A stretch of 16,542 nucleotides of DNA from JALZDI01 sp965653225. GTDB taxonomy: Bacteria > Actinomycetota > Actinomycetes > Propionibacteriales > Nocardioidaceae. The first letter of the stretch is position 1, and each line of letters begins with the position of its first letter. Below the pieces are notes generated by a model that was not told where the DNA came from, did not search any database, and saw nothing but the letters and a program-made list of their open reading frames with translations. A program made the translations under genes and the position numbers. This document shows positions 1 to 9,427 of the stretch, piece by piece. The stretch covers positions 1 to 16,542 of the forward strand of contig CBFGZI010000085.1 in assembly GCA_965653225.1 (NCBI GenBank). The letters run 5' to 3'.

Positions 1-714
1 CTGCTCCTGTCGTCGTTGGTCGTGCTGCCCGTGGTGCTCGCCGCCGGACCGGCCTCGGCGACGGACTACTCGTTCGACACGACCCTGGTCCTGAATGTCA
101 CACCGGGCGCGACCGAGGTGTACGACACCCCGATCGCCTTCACCGGCGGCGTGTCGTACGTGTCGGACCCCTCGACCGGTCTGGTTGTCCCGGTCGACGG
201 GGAGTCAGTCACGCTCAAGCGCCAGTGGCGTGGTTCGAAGACGTGGACCACGGTCGGCACCACGACCACGGACGCCAGCGGTGACTACGAGTTCGACACC
301 ACCGCAACCCGCAATGCCACGTACCAGGTGACCTTCGCCGGCGCGACCGCCAGCAACCCGGACACGGGGGACACAGTCACCCTGGCGCCCTCTTCGGCGA
401 CCAAGAACATCTTCGTGACCCGGAAGCTCAACGAGACCACGAGCAACCCCGCGCCCAACGTCTACTACTTCAAGGGCAACGTCGACCCCGGGTGGGGCAA
501 CAAGACGGTCTACATGCAGCGGAAGACGTGCAAGACCTGTGCGTGGAAGGGCTACAAGAGCCAGCGCACCACGAAGTCCGGTGCGTTCAAGTTCCGGGTG
601 GACTTCCCGAAGAAGGTGGGCCCCAACTGGTACTACCGGATCAAGGTTCCGGGCGGCGCGCAGTACATCACGTCATACAGCTGGGTCCTCCACGTGTACA
701 CCTACCTGGCCTGA
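1..714 (+). CDS. Secreted protein with tandem Ig-like beta domains (5' end missing)
   Basis: The frame is open from base 1 and ends with TGA at 712-714, so the true start lies upstream; 237 residues are visible. The first 20 visible residues are a hydrophobic stretch ending in GPASA before TDYS, which reads as the end of a Sec signal peptide with signal peptidase I cleavage, so the protein is probably exported. The mature part seems to contain two related beta-sandwich modules, roughly visible residues 28-110 and 140-237. Each has the pattern V-x-L/M-x-R, a Trp about seven residues on, a T-rich strand, then SG-x-Y/F-x-F and a closing Y-x-V/I strand. The second module carries a CKTC cysteine pair that could form a disulfide. 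No catalytic motif is visible. Such modules are often found in actinobacterial surface or cell-wall proteins, but I do not recognise a named family. It converges with korB, with 19 nt between the stop codons. Confidence 0.7.
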   Translation: MLLSSLVVLPVVLAAGPASATDYSFDTTLVLNVTPGATEVYDTPIAFTGGVSYVSDPSTGLVVPVDGESVTLKRQWRGSKTWTTVGTTTTDASGDYEFDTTATRNATYQVTFAGATASNPDTGDTVTLAPSSATKNIFVTRKLNETTSNPAPNVYYFKGNVDPGWGNKTVYMQRKTCKTCAWKGYKSQRTTKSGAFKFRVDFPKKVGPNWYYRIKVPGGAQYITSYSWVLHVYTYLA

Positions 715-733
715 CCTGCGCCGGCGGCGACGC

Positions 734-1815
734 TCAGACCACGGTCCAGGTGTCACCGCCAGCAACCAGCCCGGCCAGCGCGGCGTCCCGGTCGTCGGTG
801 CCCTGCTGCGCGGTGCTGATCTGCTCACGGGCCTGGTCGTCGTACGTCGGCTGCTCGACCTGGCGGAAGATCCCGACCGGAGCCTGCTGCAGCACCCCGG
901 CGTCGGTGAGCCGGGACAGCGCAAACGCGGTCGTCGGGTCGTTGGCGTGTGCGTCGTGCACGAGCAGCTGGTCCACGCCGACCTCGTCGACGTCCACGAT
1001 CTGCACACCGCCGGTCTTCGGGTCGCGGGCGACGCCCATGCTGCCGTCGGCGCCGAACCGGATCGGCTCGCCATGGGTGAGCGGGATGATCCCGGACTGG
1101 CCGTCCTGGGCGCCGCGGGCCTTCATCGAGTCGAACGCGCCGTCGTTGAAGATCGGGCAGTTCTGGTAGATCTCCACCAGCGCGGTGCCGCGGTGCGCGG
1201 CGGCCGCGGACAGCACCGAGGTGAGGTGCTTGCGGTCCGAGTCGATGGTGCGGGCCACGAACGTCGCCTCCGCGCCGAGCGCCAGGGACACCGGGTTGAA
1301 CGGGTTGTCCAGCGAGCCCATCGGCGTCGACTTGGTGACCTTGCCGGGCTCGGAGGTCGGCGAGTACTGGCCCTTGGTGAGCCCGTAGATCCGGTTGTTG
1401 AACAGCAGGATCTTCATGTTCACGTTGCGGCGCAGTGCATGGATCAGGTGGTTGCCGCCGATCGAGAGCGCGTCCCCGTCACCGGTGACGACCCACACCG
1501 ACAGGTCGCTGCGGGTGGTCGCCAGCCCGGTGGCGATCGCCGGCGCACGGCCGTGGATGGAGTGCATCCCGTAGGTGTTCAGGTAGTACGGGAACCGCGC
1601 AGCGCAGCCGATCCCGGACACGAACACGATGTTCTCGCGCTTGAGGCCCAGGTCGGGCAGGAAGCCCTGGACCGCGGCGAGCACTGCGTAGTCGCCGCAG
1701 CCGGGGCACCAGCGGACCTCCTGGTCGCTGGTGAAGTCCTTGCGGTTCTGCGGCGCGTCCGTGGTGGGCACGCCGGCGGTGCCGCGGGCGGTGGGCATCG
1801 GAAGCTCGGTCTGGG

Positions 1816-1819
<4 letters not shown>
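734..1819 (-). CDS. korB: 2-oxoacid:ferredoxin oxidoreductase beta subunit (KorB)
   Basis: A 361-residue thiamine diphosphate (ThDP) subunit of 2-oxoglutarate:ferredoxin oxidoreductase, which decarboxylates a 2-oxoacid with CoA and passes two electrons to ferredoxin. The CPGCGD motif supplies Cys38 and Cys41. With Cys72 (GIGCAARF) and Cys221 (NCPIF) these match the four-cysteine [4Fe-4S] ligand set of this family. The ThDP/Mg2+ motif is the GDGDALSIGGNH stretch at residues 113-124, followed by NNRIYGLTKGQ at 141-151. The ATG overlaps the korA stop in a TCAT junction (ATGA on the coding strand), so the two subunits are translationally coupled. The length fits actinobacterial KorB, which has a C-terminal extension beyond the ThDP fold. 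Substrate preference for 2-oxoglutarate over pyruvate is inferred from similarity to mycobacterial KorB, not proven by the sequence. Confidence 0.93.
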
Positions 1820-3738
<1,919 letters not shown>

Positions 3739-3757
3739 GCTGTCGCCTTCTTTCCGC

Positions 3758-3800
3758 GGGACCGCCCCGTCACAGGTCCCTCAGCGGGCTCCCTGCCCGC
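3758..3800 (-). promoter_or_regulatory. Two stacked hairpins in the korA 5' leader
   Basis: Reading toward korA on the minus strand there are two adjacent dyads. The first has GCGGGC/GCCCGC arms (3795-3800 and 3784-3789) with a 5-nt loop. The second has GGGACC/GGTCCC arms (3775-3780 and 3758-3763) with an 11-nt spacer. Only 3 nt separate them, and the second ends 4 nt before the korA ribosome site. The position suggests a leader structure acting on translation or transcription, or an operator. No T-run follows, so a simple intrinsic attenuator is not obvious. Function is inferred. Confidence 0.4.
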
Positions 3801-3856
3801 GGTGGTCTCTCGAGGCGTCGACCCGTCCGTCAGTCAGGTTCGTCTTGCTCACCTTC

Positions 3857-3862
3857 ATGCTA
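3857..3862 (-). promoter_or_regulatory. Candidate -10 element for korAB
   Basis: On the minus strand TAGCAT fits the actinobacterial TANNNT -10 pattern and would start transcription near 3850, giving a leader of about 110 nt that includes the two hairpins. I see no convincing -35 at 16-19 nt, so this is tentative. Confidence 0.25.
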
Positions 3863-3931
3863 CGACCGAACCCAACCGGGCACAGCGCAAGTCCGCATCA
3901 CGGCCCGAGACCAAGTGTTGCGCGCGTCACG

Positions 3932-3999
3932 TTACCGGGAGACGCGCTCACCAGGCGAGCCGATTGTTAGTAACCAGGTAAAGTCGGGTAACTTACCTG
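3932..3999. promoter_or_regulatory. GGTAA/TTACC half-site cluster, candidate sulfate-operon operator
   Basis: The core is GGTAACTTACC at 3987-3997, a perfect dyad with a one-base centre. A further GGTAA lies at 3977-3981, exactly 10 bp upstream of the first arm, so CAGGTAA (3975-3981) and TTACCTG (3993-3999) also form a 7-bp inverted repeat with an 11-nt spacer. GTAAC at 3970-3974 and TTACC at 3932-3936 are extra partial copies. The stretch is A+T-richer than its surroundings and lies 50-120 nt before the sulfate-binding protein gene. This looks like a regulator-binding site controlling the importer. The regulator is unknown to me and not in the window. Confidence 0.5.
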
Positions 4000-4002
4000 T
4001 GT

Positions 4003-4008
4003 TAGTTT
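4003..4008 (+). promoter_or_regulatory. Candidate -10 element of the sulfate importer operon
   Basis: TAGTTT fits TANNNT and sits just 3' of the GGTAA/TTACC dyad, which would place the dyad across the -35 and spacer region, a position suited to repression. TAACTT at 3989-3994, inside the dyad and 19 nt after TTGTTA (3964-3969), is an alternative. The start site cannot be settled by eye. Confidence 0.3.
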
Positions 4009-4047
4009 GTTGGCCATCGGGGGCCCTTAGCTCGGAAGGATGATTCG

Positions 4048-5067
4048 ATGCGTAGCAAGATCAAGGCCGCCGGCGTGGCGGCTTCGGTGGTGGGGCTGCT
4101 GACCCTGGCGGCGTGCGGCGGCTCCAGCTCCGGCGCGACCGACAGCAAGTCGGTGAGCGTGGTCGGCTTCTCTGTGCTCCAGACCGCCAACACCCAGGTC
4201 TTCAAGGACTTCCAGAACACGCCCGCGGGGAAGGGCGTCAAGTTCACCACGGCGTACGGCGCCTCCGGTGACGAGAGCCGGGCGGTGGCGTCCGGCCTGC
4301 ACGCGGACGAGGTGCACCTGTCACTTGAGCCGGACGTGACCAGCCTGGTCGACGCCGGCATCGTGCCCAAGAACTGGAACGCCGGGTCCAACCACGGCGT
4401 GCTCACCCAGTCGGTCGTCAGCATCGTGGTGCGGAAGGGCAACCCCAAGCACATCCACTCGTGGGACGACCTGACCAAGCCGGGCGTGAAGGTCGTCACC
4501 CCGAACCCCGGCTCGTCCGGCTCGGCGAAGTGGAACATGCTGGCTGCCTACGGGCACGTGATCGCCCAGGGCGGTTCGCCCGCGCAGGCTCAGGCGTATC
4601 TGAAGAAGATGCTCCAGAACACCGTGGCCATGCCGAGCAGCGGGCATGACGCCACGACCGCGTTCGAGAGCGGCACCGGCGACGTACTGCTGTCCTACGA
4701 GAACGAGGCGATCGAGGCGCGTCAGGCAGGCGCCAACTTCGACTACATGGTCCCGCCCCAGACCCTGCTGATCCAGAACACTGGCGCGACGACCAAGGAC
4801 GCCACATCGGCGGCCAAGGACTTCTACCAGTTCCAGACCAGCAAGGCGGGTCAGACCGACTACGCCGAGCAGGGCTTCCGGCCGCTCCAGTCGAGCATCC
4901 ACGTGCCGGTGAAGGGCGCCAACGACCCGAACAACCCGTTCCCGCAGCCCAAGACGCTGCTCACCATCGACAAGAACTTCGGTGGCTGGGCCGCGGCGGA
5001 CAAGAAGTTCTTCGACGACAACAACGGCATCGTCACCAAGCTCTTGGCTGAGACGGGCAAGTCGTGA
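4048..5067 (+). CDS. subI: Sulfate/thiosulfate ABC transporter substrate-binding lipoprotein
   Basis: A 339-residue extracytoplasmic receptor for sulfate uptake. The N-terminus is a lipoprotein signal: RSKIK, a hydrophobic core, then the lipobox LAAC with Cys23 as lipidation site, followed by a GGSSSG linker. Family features include the GASGDESRAVASGL stretch at 71-84 and the NPGSSGSAKW segment at 153-162, which corresponds to the N-P-x-x-S-G-x-x-x-W ligand-loop signature of sulfate-binding proteins (Sbp/CysP). The ATG at 4048 is preceded by GGAAGGA at 4034-4040 with 7 nt spacing. It is first in the operon and its stop overlaps the cysT start by 4 nt. Gene order matches subI-cysT-cysW-cysA of mycobacteria. 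Molybdate or another oxyanion is less likely, because two distinct permeases of the CysT/CysW type follow. Confidence 0.92.
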   Translation: MRSKIKAAGVAASVVGLLTLAACGGSSSGATDSKSVSVVGFSVLQTANTQVFKDFQNTPAGKGVKFTTAYGASGDESRAVASGLHADEVHLSLEPDVTSLVDAGIVPKNWNAGSNHGVLTQSVVSIVVRKGNPKHIHSWDDLTKPGVKVVTPNPGSSGSAKWNMLAAYGHVIAQGGSPAQAQAYLKKMLQNTVAMPSSGHDATTAFESGTGDVLLSYENEAIEARQAGANFDYMVPPQTLLIQNTGATTKDATSAAKDFYQFQTSKAGQTDYAEQGFRPLQSSIHVPVKGANDPNNPFPQPKTLLTIDKNFGGWAAADKKFFDDNNGIVTKLLAETGKS

Positions 5068-5912
5068 CCGCTCTCGAAGCGACGATCCGGGGTCGACCGG
5101 CGCGCAAGCGCCGGTCGGCCTCCGGCCGTTCCCTGGACGGTCCCGCCGCCCTCGGACTGGGCCTCTCGGTCATGTGGTTCAGCCTGCTGGTGCTGATCCC
5201 GCTGGCCGCGGTGATCGCCACCAGCGCCGAGGGCGGCTGGTCCGCGTTCGGCGCGGCGCTCACCAACCCGCAGACACTGAGCGCGGTCAAGCTGACCGTC
5301 CTCCAGTCGTTGGGGGTGACCGCCCTCAACATCGTGGTCGGGACCGCGGTGGCCTGGGTGCTGGTGCGGGACCGGTTCTGGGGCAAGGGGGTCCTCGACC
5401 TGGTCATCGACATCCCGTTCGCGCTGCCCACCATCGTCGCCGGTCTGGTGCTGCTCGCCCTGTACGGCCCGCACAGCCCGATCGGTGTGAACGTGGCGCA
5501 GACCCGGGCGGCGGTGTTCTTGGCGCTGGCCTTCGTCACCCTGCCGTTCGTCGTACGCACGGTGCAGCCGGTGCTCGACGAGCTCGACAAGGACGTGGAG
5601 GAAGCTGCGGCATCGCTCGGCGCCTCGGCGTTCACCACGCTGCGCCGGGTGATCCTGCCCAGCCTCGCCCCGGCGATCGCCGCCGGCGCGGCGCTGTCGT
5701 TCGCCCGGGCGATCAGTGAGTACGGCTCGCTGATCCTGATCAGCGGGAACCTGCCGAACCGCACCGAGGTCGCCTCGGTGCGGGTGTACACGTACATCGA
5801 GACCGGCGACATGGCCTCGGCTGCCGCGGTGGCCACCATGATGCTGGTCGTGTCGTTCGCGGTGATCATCGCGCTCGACGTGATCCAGAGGAGGGTGGCG
5901 CGCCGTGGGTAG
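5064..5912 (+). CDS. cysT: Sulfate ABC transporter permease CysT
   Basis: A 282-residue inner-membrane permease that forms the sulfate channel together with CysW. After a basic cytoplasmic N-terminus (residues 1-25) come hydrophobic segments at about 33-53, 78-101, 113-134, 149-169, 203-225 and 251-272. The cytoplasmic EAA loop (EEAAASLGASAFTTLRRV at 179-196, then ILP) is the contact site for the ATPase CysA. The start is GTG, overlapping the stop of the binding-protein gene as GTGA, so coupling is expected; the ribosome site before it is weak. ISEYGSLILISGN at 217-229 is typical of sulfate permeases. Confidence 0.92.
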   Translation: MTALEATIRGRPARKRRSASGRSLDGPAALGLGLSVMWFSLLVLIPLAAVIATSAEGGWSAFGAALTNPQTLSAVKLTVLQSLGVTALNIVVGTAVAWVLVRDRFWGKGVLDLVIDIPFALPTIVAGLVLLALYGPHSPIGVNVAQTRAAVFLALAFVTLPFVVRTVQPVLDELDKDVEEAAASLGASAFTTLRRVILPSLAPAIAAGAALSFARAISEYGSLILISGNLPNRTEVASVRVYTYIETGDMASAAAVATMMLVVSFAVIIALDVIQRRVARRG

Positions 5913-6714
5913 GGGCACACCAATCGTCCGGTGGACGCTCCGGCTGGTGGTCATCGCGTATGTCGGCCTGCTGGTGGGCTGGCCGGTGAGCCTGATCGCC
6001 AAGAACACCTTCGCGGACGGCCTGGCCGCTCCGCTGCACACGCTGTCCGACCCGGTCGTGACGCACGCGTTGAAGATGACCGTGATCGTGACCGTGATCT
6101 CGGTGCTGATCAACCTGGTGTTCGGGGTGACCATCTCGATGCTGCTGGTCCGGTACCGGTTCCCCGGGAAACGGCTGCTGTCCGCCCTGATCGACGTGCC
6201 GCTGTCGGTCTCGCCAGTGGTGGTCGGCCTGGCGCTGCTGCTCGTCTACGGGTTGCAGGGCTGGTTCGGGCCCACCCTCGAAGGCCAGGGGATCCAGGTG
6301 ATCTTCGCAGTGCCCGGCATGGTGCTGGCGACGGTGTTCGTGGCGCTGCCGCTGGTGATTCGTGAGGTGGTGCCGGTGCTCCAGGAGGTCGGCGACGAGC
6401 AGGAGCAGGCGGCCTGGAGCCTCGGTGCCCACCGGGTGCAGACCTTCCTGCGGGTCACCTTGCCCAGCATCAAGTGGGCCGTGGTCTACGGCGTGGTCTT
6501 GGCCCTGGCCCGCTCGCTCGGCGAGTACGGGGCCGTGAAGGTGGTGTCGGGGAACATCGTCGGCCAGACCCAGACCGCCACGACCGTCGTCGAGCAGCAG
6601 TACCAGAACTTCCAGCAGTCCGAGGCCTACACGACCGCGTTCGTGCTCGCGGTCGCCTCGGTGCTGTGCCTGGTGATCGTCGCGCTCTTGCGCCCCAAGG
6701 AGAAGAAGTCATGA
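5905..6714 (+). CDS. cysW: Sulfate ABC transporter permease CysW
   Basis: A 269-residue second permease subunit. Hydrophobic segments lie at about 11-31, 56-81, 92-115, 132-154, 190-215 and 243-261. The EAA loop is EQAAWSLGAHRVQTFLRV at 167-184 followed by TLP. SLGEYGAVKVVSGN at 204-217 parallels the CysT motif. The GTG start lies 8 nt inside the cysT end, with a GAGGAGGG-type ribosome site at about 5887-5894. The last codons contain the AAGGAG ribosome site of cysA. The CysT/CysW assignment rests on gene order and on the long polar stretch (QTQTATTVVEQQYQ) between the last two membrane spans. Confidence 0.9.
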   Translation: MGRGTPIVRWTLRLVVIAYVGLLVGWPVSLIAKNTFADGLAAPLHTLSDPVVTHALKMTVIVTVISVLINLVFGVTISMLLVRYRFPGKRLLSALIDVPLSVSPVVVGLALLLVYGLQGWFGPTLEGQGIQVIFAVPGMVLATVFVALPLVIREVVPVLQEVGDEQEQAAWSLGAHRVQTFLRVTLPSIKWAVVYGVVLALARSLGEYGAVKVVSGNIVGQTQTATTVVEQQYQNFQQSEAYTTAFVLAVASVLCLVIVALLRPKEKKS

Positions 6715-7721
6715 GCATTGAAGTGTCCAAGGTGAGCAAGAAGTTCGGCGACTTCGTCGCCCTCGAGGACGTCTCGGTGTCGATCCCCCGGGGTCAGCTG
6801 ACCGCGCTGCTCGGCCCGAGCGGCGGCGGCAAGTCCACGCTGCTGCGGATCATCGCCGGGCTGGAGACCGCCGACGAGGGGACCGTGTCCATCGCCGGCA
6901 CCGAGGCGACCCACCTGCCGCCGCAGAAGCGCAACGTGGGGTTCGTCTTCCAGCACTACGCGGCGTTCAAGCACATGAACGTGGCCAAGAACGTGGCCTT
7001 CGGTCTGGAGATCCGCCGGCGGCCCAAGGCCGAGGTCAAGCGCCGCGTGGAGGAGCTGCTGGACCTGGTGCACCTGACCCAGTTCGCGCACCGGCTTCCG
7101 TCCCAGCTGTCCGGCGGGCAGCGGCAACGGATGGCCCTGGCCCGGGCGCTGGCGGTCGAGCCCGAGGTGCTGCTGCTCGACGAGCCGTTCGGCGCGCTGG
7201 ACGCCAAGGTGCGCAAGGAGCTGCGCAGCTGGCTGCGTCGCCTGCACGACGAGGTGCACGTGACCACCGTGTTCGTCACCCACGACCAGGAGGAGGCCCT
7301 GGAGGTCGCCGACGAGATCGTGGTCATCAACGACGGCCGGGTCGAGCAGATCGGCTCGCCGGACGAGCTGTACGACGAGCCCGCCACCGACTTTGTGATG
7401 AGCTTCCTCGGCCCGGTCACCCAGCTGTCCGGTCACCTGATCCGGCCGCACGACATCCAGCTGCTCGACCACGACGGGGCGCTCGGCGCCGTACCAGGTG
7501 TGGTCACCCGGCTGGTCCGGGTCGGCTTCGAGGTGCGGCTGCAGGTCCGCCCCACCGTCGGCAACGGCGACGCCGAGGAGGTCTCGGTGACCGTTACCCG
7601 GACCATGGCCCGCAACCTCGGAGTCGCGGTCGGCAGCAACGTGTGGATGGCGGCGACCCGGGGCGCCACCATGGTCCCGGTGATGGGCCGGCAGAGGGAG
7701 CCCGTGCACCAGGCAGTCTGA
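6711..7721 (+). CDS. cysA: Sulfate ABC transporter ATP-binding protein CysA
   Basis: A 336-residue ATPase that powers sulfate import. Walker A is GPSGGGKST at 35-43, the Q-loop glutamine is Q81, the ABC signature LSGGQ is at 133-137, Walker B LLLDEP at 154-159, the D-loop GALD at 161-164 and the switch histidine H191. Residues from about 240 form a C-terminal regulatory (TOBE-like) domain. The frame is open further upstream inside cysW, but the ATG at 6711 is chosen for three reasons: AAGGAG at 6697-6702 is 8 nt away, the protein then begins with the usual ISIEV-like strand, and it overlaps the cysW TGA as ATGA. It is the last gene of the operon. All catalytic residues are present. Confidence 0.93.
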   Translation: MSIEVSKVSKKFGDFVALEDVSVSIPRGQLTALLGPSGGGKSTLLRIIAGLETADEGTVSIAGTEATHLPPQKRNVGFVFQHYAAFKHMNVAKNVAFGLEIRRRPKAEVKRRVEELLDLVHLTQFAHRLPSQLSGGQRQRMALARALAVEPEVLLLDEPFGALDAKVRKELRSWLRRLHDEVHVTTVFVTHDQEEALEVADEIVVINDGRVEQIGSPDELYDEPATDFVMSFLGPVTQLSGHLIRPHDIQLLDHDGALGAVPGVVTRLVRVGFEVRLQVRPTVGNGDAEEVSVTVTRTMARNLGVAVGSNVWMAATRGATMVPVMGRQREPVHQAV

Positions 7722-7749
7722 GGACCGGCGGTCCCGGGCAAGGCCTCAG
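7718..7749. terminator. Nested dyads between convergent cysA and the flavoprotein gene
   Basis: CTGAGG at 7718-7723 pairs with CCTCAG at 7744-7749. Inside lies a tighter GGACC-GGC-GGTCC hairpin (7722-7734). The two forms share bases and so are alternatives. The structure spans the 24-nt gap between convergent genes and could act as a bidirectional terminator. There is no T-tract on either strand, so the call is cautious. Confidence 0.35.
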
Positions 7750-8951
7750 CTGCTGTGGGGTGTGCCGGTGATGGCGGCCGCGACCAGCTTGGCGTCCGCG
7801 CCGACCCCGAACATCAGCGACGAGCGGCGGGTGCGCAGCCAGTGCACGCCGCAGAAGTACAGCCCGGGCACGGCGGTGCGGAGGTCGTCGTCGACCACGG
7901 GGAAGCCCAGCTGGTCGAACACCGGGAAGTCGACCCAGCCGACGTAGTCGGGCCGGAAGCCGGCGGTGAAGATCACGGCGCCGAACCCGTGCAGGTCGAC
8001 CTCGACCTCGGCGCGGTGCTGGAAAGGTTCGGGGTCCGGCATCTCCGGGGCATCCGGGCCGAGCCGCTCCACCAGGATCTTGCGTACGTCGGCATACCGG
8101 GCGTCGCCGAAGGCGACCGAGGCGGCCAGGTCGTCGGCGAACCGTGCACGATGGCCGGCCACCGACTCGAGCCGGCCCACCAGCCGCACGCCCATCGCCT
8201 GCAGGACCCGGTAGTGCAGGTCATGGCCGCCGCGGGCTCCGGTCGTCTGGACGTTGGCGACCAGCCTCGCGCCCGGACCGGGCAGCGACCCGACCGGCTG
8301 GTCGTAGAAGCCGACACGGGCCAGCCAGGTGACCGTGTCGATCCCGTTCAGCCGGCGAGGGGTCCACGGAGCCCGACCGCAGGCGAGCACCACGTCACGA
8401 CCGGCGAGCTGCAGCTCCTCGGCCAGCTGGACACCGGTCTGGCCCGACCCGACCACGAGTACCCTGCCGTCGGGCAGCGAGCCGGGGTTGCGGTACCCGG
8501 TGGCGTCGAGCACCAGCAGATCGTCGGGGAACTCCGCAGCGATCGCCGGACGGTGGGCCCGCTGGTAGGCGCCGGTGCAGACCACCACGGAGTCGGCGTC
8601 GACCGGCCCCTCGGAGGTCTCCAGCCTCAACCCGCCCGCCGGGCCGGCACCCACGCGCGCCACCGAGACGCCCTCCTGGACGGGCGCCCGGGCGAGGTTC
8701 GCGGCGTAGTCCGCGAGGTAGTCGACGATGGCGTCGCGGGGAACGTGGCCCTCCGGGTCGTCGCCGGTGTACGGGCTGCCCGGCAGGTCCATCGTCCAGT
8801 TCGGGGTGACAAAGGTGAAGCTGTCCCACCGGCTCCGCCAGGCCTGGGCCACCCGAGCACGCTCGAGGACGGCGTGCTCGACGCCGAGCAGCCCCAGCTC
8901 GTGGCTCACCGCCAGACCGGCCTGGCCGGCGCCGATCACTACCGTCGTCAC
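7746..8951 (-). CDS. FAD-dependent NAD(P)H oxidoreductase, CzcO/flavin monooxygenase-like
   Basis: A 401-residue soluble two-dinucleotide-binding flavoprotein. The FAD site is GAGQAG at 7-12 in the opening beta-alpha-beta fold, followed by an acidic residue at the end of the second strand (E30). VVCTGAYQRAHRP at 123-135 matches the (A/C)TG linker motif of flavin-containing monooxygenases. The NAD(P)H-binding fold has GSGQTG at 168-173. The C-terminal FAD contact is PGLYFCGVHWLRTRRSS at 362-378. Such proteins oxygenate N-, S- or carbonyl-containing substrates, or act in metal-resistance clusters; the substrate is not predictable here. The start is GTG at 8949-8951, with a GGGGG tract just upstream and no in-frame alternative close by. 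It converges on cysA and appears to be a single-gene unit. Confidence 0.82.
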   Translation of the reverse strand: MTTVVIGAGQAGLAVSHELGLLGVEHAVLERARVAQAWRSRWDSFTFVTPNWTMDLPGSPYTGDDPEGHVPRDAIVDYLADYAANLARAPVQEGVSVARVGAGPAGGLRLETSEGPVDADSVVVCTGAYQRAHRPAIAAEFPDDLLVLDATGYRNPGSLPDGRVLVVGSGQTGVQLAEELQLAGRDVVLACGRAPWTPRRLNGIDTVTWLARVGFYDQPVGSLPGPGARLVANVQTTGARGGHDLHYRVLQAMGVRLVGRLESVAGHRARFADDLAASVAFGDARYADVRKILVERLGPDAPEMPDPEPFQHRAEVEVDLHGFGAVIFTAGFRPDYVGWVDFPVFDQLGFPVVDDDLRTAVPGLYFCGVHWLRTRRSSLMFGVGADAKLVAAAITGTPHSS

Positions 8952-9041
8952 GCCCCCATCGTCGCCGAGCCAGGGACGTCAAGGCATAGCCCGAACAGGA
9001 CTGAATCGTGGTGGCGCGGTCGCGCAGGCGGGCTAGGTCCC

Positions 9042-9275
9042 TCAATGCGGAGGGATGAATTCCAGTCGGACCACAGACGTGTATGTGCCCTTCGCGACGA
9101 CAACCTTGACCGAGCCGCTTTCCCGGAACACCAAGTCACCGTCGCCCTGCACCTTCAGCGAGTCAGCGAAAACATCTTCGAAGTCGCTGTCCGTGTCTGT
9201 GGCCGCCTCGACGGCCGCGAGAGACGGCTGCGCCGCACCCGCACCCGAGAGCGCAATCCTCCAGTGCCAGGGCAT
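9042..9275 (-). CDS. Small hypothetical protein, C-terminal part convincing
   Basis: The reading frame gives 77 residues from ATG at 9275, beginning MPWHWRIALSGAG and ending RLEFIPPH. The C-terminal half looks like real protein: acidic DTDSDFEDVF, then alternating strands with KVQGDGDLVF and VKVVVAKGTY. Codon use there is G/C-biased at third positions but not extreme. The N-terminus is uncertain. The frame stays open to 9422, but that extension is Arg/Pro/Thr-rich and looks non-coding, and no good ribosome site precedes the ATG. The overlapping plus-strand frame is Ser/Thr-rich and less plausible. I recognise no family or signal sequence. It lies upstream of, and on the same strand as, the flavoprotein gene, 90 nt away. 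Confidence 0.45.
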   Translation of the reverse strand: MPWHWRIALSGAGAAQPSLAAVEAATDTDSDFEDVFADSLKVQGDGDLVFRESGSVKVVVAKGTYTSVVRLEFIPPH

Positions 9276-9297
9276 GCGTCGAGAGTGGCACGGCGGT

Positions 9298-9311
9298 GTT
9301 GCCCCGGCAAC
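9298..9311. repeat. GTTGCC-CC-GGCAAC dyad between divergent genes
   Basis: A 6-bp inverted repeat with a 2-nt centre in the 9276-9439 intergenic region. A weaker dyad, CGGCG-TTAAG-CGCCG, lies at 9339-9353. Either could be an operator for the cyclase/STAND gene or the small divergent gene. Apart from these and the -10 element I see nothing else in this stretch. Confidence 0.3.
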
Positions 9312-9427
9312 CACTCCCGAGCGGCGTGGACCGGATCTCGGCGTTAAGCGCCGCCTTGTCAGAGATGTCCGCGCCCCCTCGGTGGGACGCCCCCGACTGA
9401 GCGTGGCTCTCGGCAGGCTCACGGTCC

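Noticed and set aside
4001..4047. SAM or other sulfur-related riboswitch before the sulfate operon
   Set aside because: The likely leader is only a few tens of nucleotides and shows no conserved multi-helix architecture.
4860..6134. 424-codon minus-strand open frame across subI, cysT and cysW
   Set aside because: His/Asp/Arg-rich shadow spanning three well-identified genes.
7755..9347. 530-codon plus-strand open frame opposite the flavoprotein gene
   Set aside because: Composition typical of a shadow frame; the minus-strand frame has two Rossmann motifs.
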